A stretch of 13,836 nucleotides of DNA from JBKJML01 sp046596415 (lineage in GTDB: Bacteria; Actinomycetota; Thermoleophilia; Gaiellales; Gaiellaceae). Both the position numbers and the translations under genes were made by a program. Location of the stretch: assembly GCA_046596415.1 (NCBI GenBank), contig JBKJML010000101.1, positions 1 to 13,836 on the forward strand, read 5' to 3'. The notes beneath the pieces were generated by a model that worked only from the letters and a program-made list of their open reading frames with translations, was not told the origin of the DNA and ran no database searches. Below, piece after piece: positions 6,260-13,050 of the stretch (positions within the stretch are counted from its first letter, which is position 1; every line of letters starts with the position of its first letter).

Positions 6260-7708
6260 TCAGGCGGGCTCGGCGACGGCCGCCTCACCGACGCGCTCCT
6301 CCGCGGGCGTGGTCGAGCGGAGGAGCATGGCGGCGACAACGGCGGCCGCGGTCGCGAAGAGCGCCCCGACGAGGAATGCCGCGTGGTAGCCGCCGTTGAG
6401 CGCGGTGGCGTTGCCGTCGCCCGAGGCGAGCAGGCTGTCGGTGCGTGAGGTGGCGAGGCTCGCGAGCACGGCCAGGCCGAGCGCGCCGCCCATCATGAAC
6501 GACGTGTTGACGACGCCCGACGCGAGGCCGGCCTGGCTTTGCTCGACGTCGCTCATGGCCGCGAGCAGCACGGGGTTGAACGCGATCCCGACCCCGAAGC
6601 CGAGCACCGTCATCGCCGGCAGCACGTCGACGAGGAAGCTCCCGTCGACCGGGGCGCGCGCAAAGAGAAGCAGGCCACCGGCGACGAGCAGCATCCCGGT
6701 CGCGAGCGGCGCTCTGACGCCGAACTTCAGCACGAGCTTGGCCGACAGGCCGAGCGAGAACGCGCCCATGATCAGATTGGCCGGCAGGAAGGCGAGCCCG
6801 ACCTCGAGCGGGCTGTAGCCGAGCACGAGCTGAAGGTAGAGCGCCGAGAGGAAGAACCAGGCGAACATCGAGCCCGACCAGAGGACGCCGACCACGTTGG
6901 CGGTCGCGACGTTCCGGAGCCGGAAGAGACCGAGCGGCACGAGCGGCGAGCGCACTCGCGACTCGATGCCGAGGAAGAGCGTGAGCAGCGCTGCTGCGGC
7001 GGCAAGCAGTCCGATCGTCCGGCCGGAGCCCCAGCCGGTCTCGTTGCCGTTCACGATCGCATAGACGGCGAGCATCAGCGCTGCGGTCACCGTCACGGCG
7101 CCGGCGACGTCCAGACGCCCTGCCGCGGCCCGGCCGCCTCCGCCGGGGAGCAGCACGAGGCAGAGCGCGAAGACCGCGACGCCGACCGGCAGGTTGACGA
7201 GGAAGATCCAGTGCCAGGAGAGCGCGTCCGTGAGGATGCCGCCGAGGAGGACACCGATACTCCCTCCCCCGGCCATCACGAAGCCGAAGACGCCCATCGC
7301 CTTCGTCCGCTCATTCGACTCGGTGAAGAGCGTCATGATCAGCGAGAGCGCTACCGCGGACACGACGGCGCCGCCGATGCCCTGCACGGCCCGGGCGCCA
7401 ACGAGGAACTCCTGCGACCCCGCGAGCCCGCAGGCGAGCGAGGCTCCGGTGAAGAGCGTGAGGCCACTCAGGAAGAGACGGCGGTGGCCGAAGAGGTCGC
7501 CGAGCCGGCCGCCAAGCAGCATGAAGCCGCCGAAGGTGAGGACGTAAGCGTTGACGACCCACGCCAGCGAGGTCTGGGAGAACGCGAGGTCCTCCCTGAT
7601 CGACGGCAGCGCGACGTTCACGATCGTCGTGTCGAGCACGATCATCAGATCCCCGAGGCAGAGCACGAGGAGCGCGAGCCAGCGGGTGCGGGTGTCCATG
7701 GTCGTCAT
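6260..7708 (-). CDS. MFS drug-efflux transporter, DHA2 family (EmrB/QacA-like, 14 TM)
   Basis: The 482-residue protein has the DHA2 signatures: motif D1 LDTTIVNVALP (25-35), motif A GGRLGDLFGHRRLF (66-79) and motif C VMAGGGSIGVLLGG (144-157), then WHWIFLVNLPVG (165-176). Hydrophobic segments fit 14 TM helices. Members are proton-driven exporters of drugs, dyes or antibiotics at the cytoplasmic membrane. ATG 7708 is preceded by GGAAGGA about 10 nt upstream, while the in-frame ATG at 7699 would be further away, so 7708 is preferred. It is the first gene of a likely operon continuing into the ABC exporter. The large inverted repeat at 7775-7804, 67-96 bp upstream, is a likely repressor operator. 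No TetR/MarR gene is in the window. Confidence 0.95.
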   Translation of the reverse strand: MTTMDTRTRWLALLVLCLGDLMIVLDTTIVNVALPSIREDLAFSQTSLAWVVNAYVLTFGGFMLLGGRLGDLFGHRRLFLSGLTLFTGASLACGLAGSQEFLVGARAVQGIGGAVVSAVALSLIMTLFTESNERTKAMGVFGFVMAGGGSIGVLLGGILTDALSWHWIFLVNLPVGVAVFALCLVLLPGGGGRAAAGRLDVAGAVTVTAALMLAVYAIVNGNETGWGSGRTIGLLAAAAALLTLFLGIESRVRSPLVPLGLFRLRNVATANVVGVLWSGSMFAWFFLSALYLQLVLGYSPLEVGLAFLPANLIMGAFSLGLSAKLVLKFGVRAPLATGMLLVAGGLLLFARAPVDGSFLVDVLPAMTVLGFGVGIAFNPVLLAAMSDVEQSQAGLASGVVNTSFMMGGALGLAVLASLATSRTDSLLASGDGNATALNGGYHAAFLVGALFATAAAVVAAMLLRSTTPAEERVGEAAVAEPA

Positions 7709-7774
7709 CGGTGCGGGTTCCTTCCAGCGGATCGATTCCTGTCGTCTTGCATCATTCGACCATCGCCGAACGCA

Positions 7775-7804
7775 GAACTCATCGGTCGTGACACCGATGA
7801 GTTC
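7775..7804. promoter_or_regulatory. Perfect 12-bp inverted repeat in divergent promoter region (candidate operator)
   Basis: GAACTCATCGGT (7775-7786) and ACCGATGAGTTC (7793-7804) are exact reverse complements around a 6-nt spacer. Two further outer pairs form after one mismatch. The repeat lies between the divergent starts of the efflux operon (7708) and the STAS gene (7825), the usual place for a TetR- or MarR-type operator. A terminator is unlikely because no gene ends here. The regulator is not encoded in the window. Confidence 0.65.
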
Positions 7805-7824
7805 GGCCCTCCGGTCCGGTCACT

Positions 7825-8169
7825 GTGCCGATGGACACTGCCGCAACCAGGACGATCACCTTGGCGATCAGCGGTCCGATCAGGCGCGCCGACCTACCCG
7901 GGCTCTGCGAACGAGTCTGCCTGCTGCTCAAGCGAAGCAGCCCCGACGTCGCAATCTGCGACGTCAGCGGCGTCGACCCGGACGCGGTGACGATCGACAC
8001 CCTCGCGCGGCTCCAGCTCGCGGCCCAGCGCCATGCCTGTCAGATCCGACTGCAACATGCGTCGCTCCCGCTGCTCGAGCTCGTGGCCTTCATGGGCTTG
8101 CACGACGTCCTGCCGATCGGCTCTCGTGCAGACACCGGGCGCGCCGATACGCCAACTGCTCCAGGCTGA
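7825..8169 (+). CDS. STAS-domain protein (anti-sigma factor antagonist-like)
   Basis: The 114-residue protein fits a single STAS domain: ITLAISGPIRRADLPGLC (11-28), ICDVSGVDPDAVTIDTLARLQLAA (44-67), then IRLQHASLPLLELVAFMGLHDVL (74-96). STAS proteins bind anti-sigma kinases or other partners in the cytoplasm. In SpoIIAA-like antagonists the phosphorylated Ser lies in DSSGL; the aligned residues here are DAVTI. The canonical phosphosite is thus not conserved, and partner switching by phosphorylation is doubtful. The start is GTG 7825, or ATG 7831 two codons later; neither has a clear ribosome binding site. The gene converges on the sigma factor gene with a single base (8170) between stops, so the transcripts must overlap. 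Confidence 0.8.
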   Translation: MPMDTAATRTITLAISGPIRRADLPGLCERVCLLLKRSSPDVAICDVSGVDPDAVTIDTLARLQLAAQRHACQIRLQHASLPLLELVAFMGLHDVLPIGSRADTGRADTPTAPG

Positions 8170-8170
8170 G

Positions 8171-9211
8171 CTATGACGGGAGCGACGCCGGCAGGCCGAA
8201 GAGCGGGAACAACCGCTTGGTATCGAGGAAGAACGTGAGCTCGACGATCCGGCCGTCCGCCACTTCGAGTACCTGGAGCGCCCACGGCTCGTAGCCCCCG
8301 CCCGTCGCAGCCGGCTTGTACTGCCCGAACGCCGGGGCGCCGTTGGCGGCGCTGGTGGGCACCACGCGCGACCCGCGGCAGCCGCCGCCCGGCCCCAGCC
8401 ACCATTGGAGGATGTCGTCGCGGCCGCTCAGCCACAGATCGTACGGTGGCATCGACTGCGTCGCGTCCTCGTGGATCAGCGAGGTGAGCGCCTCCATGTC
8501 GTAGCGCTCGAACGCCTCGACGTAGCGGGCGAGCAGCGCGGCGTCCGCTTCGTCGACCGTCGACGGAGTGTCGGCGGCGCTGAGATTGCTTGCGGCGAGC
8601 GTCGCCCGGGCGCGCTGGAGAGCACTGTTGACCGACGCGACGCTCGTCTCGAGCAGCTCTGCGACCTCGGACGCCTGCCAACGCAGAACCTCGCACAGGA
8701 TGAGCGTCGCGCGCTGCCGGGGCGGGAGGTACTGCAGGGCGGCAACGAACGCGAGCCGGATCGTCTCGCGAGCGACTGCCAGTTCGGCCGGGTCCCCCTC
8801 CGGCACGACCCGGCCGTCCGGGATCGGCTCGATCCACGTCACCTCGGGCAGCGAGCGCAAGTTGGATTCGACCGGCTCGCGCGCAGGCCCGAGATCCATC
8901 GGCCGTGCGCGGCGCTCGCGGGCGTTCAGCAGGTCGAGGCAGACGTTCGTTGCGATCCGATAGAGCCAAGACCGCAGAGCCGCGCGGCCCTCGAAGCGGT
9001 CGAAGCCCCGCCACGCCCGCACGAGCGTCTCCTGCACGGCGTCCTCCGCCTCGAAGGCTGAGCCGAGCATCCGGTAGCAATAGCCGGTCAGCTCGCGGCG
9101 GTGCTGCTCGAGCTGGAGCTCCAGCTCTCTCGCAGCGGGTGCTGCGCCTGTCTGCGACCCCTGCACGCGTGCGAGTCTAGTCCTTGCTGTGCCCGCCGTG
9201 AGCGCGCCCAC
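8171..9211 (-). CDS. ECF sigma factor with C-terminal SnoaL-like domain (SigG/SigX5-type, TIGR02960-like)
   Basis: Up to 346 residues. Sigma region 2 spans about 35-105 (LTGYCYRMLGSAFEAEDAVQ, RSWLYRIATNVCLDLL) and region 4 about 150-205 (LPPRQRATLILCEVLRWQASEVAELL, VNSALQRARATL). A SnoaL/NTF2-like domain fills about 222-335 (ARYVEAFERYDMEALTSLIHEDA, MPPYDLWLSGRDDILQWW, ITELTFFLD-like end). In SnoaL-fused ECF sigmas the C-terminal domain modulates activity in place of a classic anti-sigma factor; none is adjacent here. The start is uncertain: GTG 9211 directly follows the MOSC gene TGA, while GTG 9166 (VQGSQTG) would fit family length better and has AAGGA about 14 nt upstream. It probably forms a unit with the MOSC gene. 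Confidence 0.92.
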   Translation of the reverse strand: MGALTAGTARTRLARVQGSQTGAAPAARELELQLEQHRRELTGYCYRMLGSAFEAEDAVQETLVRAWRGFDRFEGRAALRSWLYRIATNVCLDLLNARERRARPMDLGPAREPVESNLRSLPEVTWIEPIPDGRVVPEGDPAELAVARETIRLAFVAALQYLPPRQRATLILCEVLRWQASEVAELLETSVASVNSALQRARATLAASNLSAADTPSTVDEADAALLARYVEAFERYDMEALTSLIHEDATQSMPPYDLWLSGRDDILQWWLGPGGGCRGSRVVPTSAANGAPAFGQYKPAATGGGYEPWALQVLEVADGRIVELTFFLDTKRLFPLFGLPASLPS

Positions 9212-10003
9212 TCAGTCGAGCGGTACGACCTGATCTCCAATGTGGATCGCACCGCCGACGAGGATGTCGGCGCGGAGCCCGCCGCGGTGGACGAGCGACC
9301 GCAGGAGACCCGGTCGAGCGAGCCGCTCGAGGTGCGCACAAGGCTCCGCGAGCCGTCGCCCGATGCACTCGACCGCCCCAAGGCGGAATCGGCGGCCGAC
9401 GAGGGGGTTCAGCGAGGCGCCCCGCGTTACCACGTTCCGTCGCGCCTGCTCCCACGACAGGCCCACGTCGTCCAGAGCCTCAGCTTCGATCAAGGTCAAT
9501 TCGTAGCCTCGCCCGGCCCCGCTGAACGTGCCACCTCCGGCCGCATACCGGTCGCCCTCGAGCCCTCGGCCGGGAAGCGCAGTCACAGCCTCAACGCGAA
9601 CGAGAGGAGCCTCGGCCGCCGGAGCCAGCAGCAGCCCCACAACCGAACCCGACAGCGTCGTCGTGCCATAGGGATCCTCGATCGGCAGCCGCAGGTCCAA
9701 TCGAGCCACGACCCAGCCTTCCGCGACCGTCCCGCCTGCGGCGAACGCGCCGCCCGGGTCGAAGAGCGGCCCTGACGGCGAGCCGAACATCACGACTGCG
9801 TGGTCGCCCGCCTGGGTGCGCACGCGCGCGATCCAGTGACCGGGCCACGCAAAGTCCTCGGGGCTCACGACCGGGACCAGGCCGAGATTGCGCCCTCCGA
9901 GCCATTGCCTGATGAAGAGGAGCGTGTCACCGTCAGGTGTCGGCGGAGCCCCACCCAGGATGTGGCCGACGCACGCGGGAAGCTCGAGGTCGAAACGGGC
10001 CAC
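9212..10003 (-). CDS. MOSC-domain protein with ~110-residue N-terminal extension
   Basis: With GTG 10003 as start the protein has 263 residues. The C-terminal part (about 118-261) is a MOSC domain: GRGLEGDRYAAGGGTFSG (145-162), LTLIEAEAL (169-177), RRNVVTRGASLNPLVG (188-203) and the conserved Cys motif LAEPCAHLERL (218-228, C222). MOSC domains occur in molybdenum cofactor sulfurases and related sulfur-carrier proteins, where that Cys is expected to carry the sulfur. The N-terminal part (FDLELPACVGHILGG...VVARLDLRLP) is β-rich and not recognised. The frame is open to 10654, but that part overlaps the kinase gene and is a shadow. The start was chosen because it is the last one before the divergent gene and gives the FDLELP start. 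A precise function cannot be assigned. Confidence 0.82.
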   Translation of the reverse strand: MARFDLELPACVGHILGGAPPTPDGDTLLFIRQWLGGRNLGLVPVVSPEDFAWPGHWIARVRTQAGDHAVVMFGSPSGPLFDPGGAFAAGGTVAEGWVVARLDLRLPIEDPYGTTTLSGSVVGLLLAPAAEAPLVRVEAVTALPGRGLEGDRYAAGGGTFSGAGRGYELTLIEAEALDDVGLSWEQARRNVVTRGASLNPLVGRRFRLGAVECIGRRLAEPCAHLERLARPGLLRSLVHRGGLRADILVGGAIHIGDQVVPLD

Positions 10004-10039
10004 GCCGCGATCGTAGTGCGCGGAAGTACTCTGACGCCC

Positions 10040-11728
10040 ATGGTCGTCTCGCCGGACGAAAATCGCCTTCGCGCCCTGGTTGACGCGACTGTCGCTCTGA
10101 CCTCGGAGCTCTCGCTCGATTCGTTGCTCCAGAAGCTCGTCGAAACGGCCGCCAACCTGACGGGCGCACGCTATGCGGCACTTGGCGTGATCGACGAGTC
10201 GGGTATCGCGCTCGAACGCTTCGTGACGACGGGCGTCGGCCCGGAGCTGCACGCGGCGATCGGCGACCTGCCGCGAGGGCGCGGCATTCTCGGTGTCCTC
10301 ATCAACGAGGCGAAGTCGCTGCGGTTGACCGATCTCGGCGACGATCCGCGCTCGGTCGGATTCCCGCCGAACCACCCGCCGATGCGAAGCTTCCTCGGCG
10401 TTCCGATCCTGCTGCGCGGCGTGGCCTACGGAAATCTCTACTTGACCGAGAAGCAGGCTGGCGAGCAGTTCACCGAGGCGGATGAGGAGCTTGTGACGCT
10501 CCTTGCGGCTCAGGCCGCAGTGACGATCGAGAACGCACGCCTGTACGAGTCGGCGAAGCGATGGTCGCGCCAGCTCGAGGCACTGCACGAGGTCGTGCGC
10601 GCCCTGGCCGAGGAGACGGAGCTGGACGTGCTGCTCGAGCTCGTCAGTCGGCATCTGCGCGAGTTGATCGGCGCGCGGCTTGCGTTGATCGCGCTGCCCA
10701 CCGCCGACGGCGATCTACGCATCGCCGCCGTCGATGGCGAGGGAGATGCCGCAACCGGCCTGCTCGGCGATCGTTTGGATCGCGAGAGGTCGAAGACCGG
10801 CCGGGTGCTCGAGCGACGTCAAAGCGCCCGCGTCGACAGCATCTTCGACGACCCCGAGGTCGACCAGGAAGAGGCACGGCGGATGGGAGTCAGCACCGGC
10901 CTCTACGTGCCGCTCGTGACGCGTGGCAGGGCGATCGGCATCGTCGCCGTGCACGACAAGCTCGGCGCCGAGACACGATTCTCGGACGGCGATCTGCGCC
11001 TGGCGGAGATCTTCGCCGCCCGCGCCGCGGTTGCCGTCGATCTTTCGGAGCGTGTCGCGCGCGACACGGTGCGCCGTGTGGTCGAGGCGCAGGAGCTCGA
11101 ACGGCGCCGGCTGGCCCGCGAGCTGCACGACGAGACCGGTCAAGCGCTGACGTCGATCCTGCTCGGCCTGAAAACGATCCGCCGCGCCGGCAGCGACGAG
11201 GAGGCGGCGCAGGCGGAAGCAGAGCTGCGCGAGCTGGTCGTTCAGGCATTGCAAGACGTGCGGGGGCTCGCGGTCGAGCTGCGTCCGTCTGCACTCGACG
11301 ATTTTGGCCTCCTGCCCGCGCTCGAGCGACTCGCGGAGACGTTCGAGGGGCGGAGCGGCATCAGAACCCATGTGGAGGCGAGCATCGCTGACGAGCGGCT
11401 GCCGCCGGACGCGGAAACCGTCCTCTACCGGCTGGTACAGGAAGCGCTGACGAACATCGTCAAGCACGCCGGTGCGGAGAGCGTCAGCATCGTCCTCAGC
11501 CGTCGCGCCGGTGGAGTGAGCGTCGTCGTCGAGGACGACGGCCGCGGGTTCGCCCTCACTGACGTGAAGAACGACGCACTCGGCCTGGTCGGGATGCGCG
11601 AACGGCTGGCGTTGCTCGACGGCACGCTGGCAATCGAGTCGACTCCGGGTGCCGGCACGGCGCTGGCTGCCTACCTGCCGCTCAAGGGGCCCCCCGGGTC
11701 AGGCACCGGCGACGAACCGCCGCGTTAG
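10040..11728 (+). CDS. GAF-GAF sensor histidine kinase, NarX/DevS-type (HisKA_3-HATPase)
   Basis: The 562-residue soluble kinase has GAF-A at about 24-168, GAF-B at about 190-336, HisKA_3 at about 348-415 with the phospho-acceptor in RRRLARELHDETGQ (H363), and HATPase_c at about 455-547. The ATPase boxes are YRLVQEALTNIVKHA (463-477), DDGRGF (499-504), GLVGMRER (515-522) and GAGTAL. GAF-A closely follows mycobacterial DevS/DosS: SVGFPPNHPPMRSFLGVP (105-122) and GNLYLTEK (131-138). H112 and Y134 correspond in spacing (22 residues) to the DosS heme ligand H149 and distal Y171, so gas or redox sensing through heme is possible. No TM segment is present. ATG 10040 has GGAAG 13 nt upstream; an open frame extends to 9800, but that part shadows the MOSC gene. 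Likely partner: the NarL-type regulator at 12337. Confidence 0.93.
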   Translation: MVVSPDENRLRALVDATVALTSELSLDSLLQKLVETAANLTGARYAALGVIDESGIALERFVTTGVGPELHAAIGDLPRGRGILGVLINEAKSLRLTDLGDDPRSVGFPPNHPPMRSFLGVPILLRGVAYGNLYLTEKQAGEQFTEADEELVTLLAAQAAVTIENARLYESAKRWSRQLEALHEVVRALAEETELDVLLELVSRHLRELIGARLALIALPTADGDLRIAAVDGEGDAATGLLGDRLDRERSKTGRVLERRQSARVDSIFDDPEVDQEEARRMGVSTGLYVPLVTRGRAIGIVAVHDKLGAETRFSDGDLRLAEIFAARAAVAVDLSERVARDTVRRVVEAQELERRRLARELHDETGQALTSILLGLKTIRRAGSDEEAAQAEAELRELVVQALQDVRGLAVELRPSALDDFGLLPALERLAETFEGRSGIRTHVEASIADERLPPDAETVLYRLVQEALTNIVKHAGAESVSIVLSRRAGGVSVVVEDDGRGFALTDVKNDALGLVGMRERLALLDGTLAIESTPGAGTALAAYLPLKGPPGSGTGDEPPR

Positions 11729-11892
11729 AGCCTCTAACGTAATGAGGCCTCGTCGCCGGGGTGCGCTGGGCGGTGCGAGGCAAGGACGCAGGGAGTTCCG
11801 ATATGCAGGCATATCGGGGCGACTGAGGACGCCGCATCGCACCGCCCAGCGTGCGCCGGAGACTCAGAGCTTCATTGCGTTAGAGGCTCTTA
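11725..11892. mobile_element. 162-bp imperfect palindrome with TTA flanking repeats (MITE-like element)
   Basis: Almost all of the gap between two convergent stops is one large inverted repeat. The outer ends, GAGCCTCTAACG (11728-11739) and CGTTAGAGGCTC (11878-11889), are perfect; after one mismatch AATGA/TCATT also pair. A 15-nt perfect block CGCTGGGCGGTGCGA (11764-11778) pairs with 11838-11852. The centre is CCGATATGC-AG-GCATATCGG (11798-11817). The unpaired parts are a 16-nt internal loop on each side and small mismatches. The unit 11728-11889 is flanked by direct TTA (11725-11727 and 11890-11892), as expected for a target-site duplication. Removing the unit with one TTA gives CGCGTTAGACC, which keeps both gene stops. 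There is no transposase inside. The alternative is an unusually large bidirectional terminator or a structured RNA. Confidence 0.6.
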
Positions 11893-12204
11893 GACCGTGA
11901 CCTGAAGCCCCGCCGCTTCGACGTCCGCGGCGAGCTCGTGGAGGACGCCCAGCCCTTCCAGGCTTGCGATCCGCAACTGCCCGCCGGCCGCCATCAGCAG
12001 CATGAGCACCGGTAGCCCGCGGAGTCGGTCGTGGCTAGCCCGCGCGATCGACGCCTCGCTGACGTCCGAGAAGGGGACCGAAACGTGTTGATCTCGGCCG
12101 TGGAGCTCGAATCCCTCCGGCTGAACGGTGAGCCCTCCGGAGACCACGACGTGCTCCTGATCCCAGACGACTGCGTAGGTTTGCCTCGGCACTGGGCGAA
12201 CCAC
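11890..12204 (-). CDS. Small PH-like (GRAM/bPH-type) protein of unknown function
   Basis: The 104-residue protein has no signal peptide or membrane segment. The pattern is of short β-strands (AVVWDQEHVVVSGGLTV, FELHGRDQHVSVPFSDVSEASI, LPVLMLLMAAGGQLRIAS) and a C-terminal helix (VLHELAADVEAAGL). This resembles a bacterial PH/GRAM-like fold; the fold call is by pattern only. The GTG start (12202-12204) is supported by an excellent AAGGAGA 4 nt upstream (12208-12214), so the gene is real. It lies on the opposite strand between the GAF kinase and its likely response regulator and shares a divergent promoter region with the regulator. Its TAA stop coincides with the TTA flank of the palindromic element. 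Confidence 0.8.
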   Translation of the reverse strand: MVRPVPRQTYAVVWDQEHVVVSGGLTVQPEGFELHGRDQHVSVPFSDVSEASIARASHDRLRGLPVLMLLMAAGGQLRIASLEGLGVLHELAADVEAAGLQVTV

Positions 12205-12280
12205 AACTCTCCTTCATTGCTTACCCTCCCAAGGTACGAGACTGCGCTGCGCAAAGGGTCGCGCTGATCCGCAGACCTGC

Positions 12281-12296
12281 TGCGGGTTTTCCGCGA
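12281..12296. promoter_or_regulatory. 16-bp near-palindrome, copy 1 (candidate NarL-type operator)
   Basis: TGCGGGTTTTCCGCGA has GCGG/CCGC arms around a 5-nt centre and lies 40 bp before the response regulator start, in the region shared with the divergent small gene. A 14/16 match lies at 13812-13827 upstream of the two-TM gene. A third half-site, CCGCAG (12269-12274), pairs with CTGCGG (12280-12285) just upstream. That nested hairpin followed by GTTTT could also be read as a weak terminator. Confidence 0.4.
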
Positions 12297-12336
12297 TCTT
12301 CCCGGAGCACCTGCGCTGTCGCGTCGTCGCGGTAAC

Positions 12337-12990
12337 GTGCGACCGGTGACTCCCCCGATCCGCATCCTGATCGTCGACGACCACGCTGTCGTCCGCTCGG
12401 GCATCCGCCTCCTGCTGGCCCAGGAGGACGACCTGGAGCCGGTCGGTGAGGCGGGAAGCGGTCGCGAGGCGGTCTTCCAGGCCCGGGCCCTGAAGCCGGA
12501 TGTGATCTTGATGGACGTCGTGATGGCCGACCAAACAGGCCTCGAGGTTCTGCCGACGCTCGTTCACGAGCACCCCGAGACAAAGGTTCTGCTCCTGTCG
12601 ATGCAGGACGATCCCCGCTATGTCCGGGAGGCGTTCGCTGCCGGCGCCAGTGGCTACGTCCTGAAGGAGGCGGCGGACGCCGAGGTCGTTGCAGCCGTCC
12701 GCGAGGTGGCGCGCGGCGGGCGCTACGTGAATCCAGAGCTCGGCGCACGACTGATGGTCGCCGAGGCGGCGGCAGAGCGGCGAGCGGAGCAGGATCCGCT
12801 CTCGGAGCGCGAGCGTGAGGTGCTGCGCTTGCTTGCGCTCGGCCACACGAACCAGGAGATCGCGCAACAGCTCTACATCTCGGTCCGAACCGCGGAGACC
12901 CACCGCGCCCACGTGATGCAGAAGCTGCGGCTGACGAGCCGGGCGGAGCTCGTGCGGTACGCCATCGACCAGGGGCTACTCGAGGACTGA
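12337..12990 (+). CDS. NarL/LuxR-family response regulator (DevR/LiaR-like)
   Basis: The 217-residue protein has a receiver with ILIVDDHAVVRSGI (10-23, D14/D15), phospho-acceptor D60 in DVILMDVVM, S88 in LLLSM, and K110 in GYVLKEA. A LuxR-type HTH lies at about 153-215 (LSEREREVLRLLALGHTNQEIAQQL, SVRTAETHRAHVMQKL). It is the typical partner of HisKA_3 kinases, and the only such kinase nearby is the GAF-GAF protein at 10040. GTG 12337 is the longest start; GTG 12346 (VTPPIRILIVDD) is also plausible, and neither has a clear ribosome binding site. The near-palindrome at 12281-12296 suggests autoregulation. A perfect hairpin terminator follows 12 bp after the stop. Confidence 0.95.
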   Translation: MRPVTPPIRILIVDDHAVVRSGIRLLLAQEDDLEPVGEAGSGREAVFQARALKPDVILMDVVMADQTGLEVLPTLVHEHPETKVLLLSMQDDPRYVREAFAAGASGYVLKEAADAEVVAAVREVARGGRYVNPELGARLMVAEAAAERRAEQDPLSEREREVLRLLALGHTNQEIAQQLYISVRTAETHRAHVMQKLRLTSRAELVRYAIDQGLLED

Positions 12991-13002
12991 TGGTGGAACG
13001 AC

Positions 13003-13028
13003 GACGGGCCGCCCGAAGGCGGCCCGTC
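13003..13028. terminator. Perfect 11-bp hairpin terminator between convergent genes
   Basis: GACGGGCCGCC (13003-13013) and GGCGGCCCGTC (13018-13028) are exact reverse complements with a CGAA tetraloop. The hairpin lies between the convergent stops at 12990 and 13051. No T-tract follows. It would serve both strands. Confidence 0.85.
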
Positions 13029-13050
13029 GATCGCGCGACGTGGAGTGAAG

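Noticed and set aside
6539..7990. Plus-strand open frame of 483 codons across the MFS gene
   Set aside because: The translation is a low-complexity run of charged residues (HDE/R-rich) antisense to a clear 14-TM transporter, so it is a shadow of third-position GC bias.
10005..10023. CCGCG-N9-CGCGG inverted repeat between the MOSC and kinase starts, possible operator
   Set aside because: The arms are only 5 bp of G and C in GC-rich DNA, so chance is a good explanation; the 36-bp gap must still hold promoter elements.
10004..10654. Upstream extension of the MOSC frame to 480 residues
   Set aside because: It is antisense to the GAF-A domain of the kinase, and the MOSC-type sequence starts only near 10003.
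12269..12290. CCGCAG-ACCTG-CTGCGG hairpin followed by GTTTT as an intrinsic terminator
   Set aside because: No plus-strand gene ends upstream within 500 bp and the stem is only 6 bp; it overlaps the candidate operator, which explains the symmetry better.
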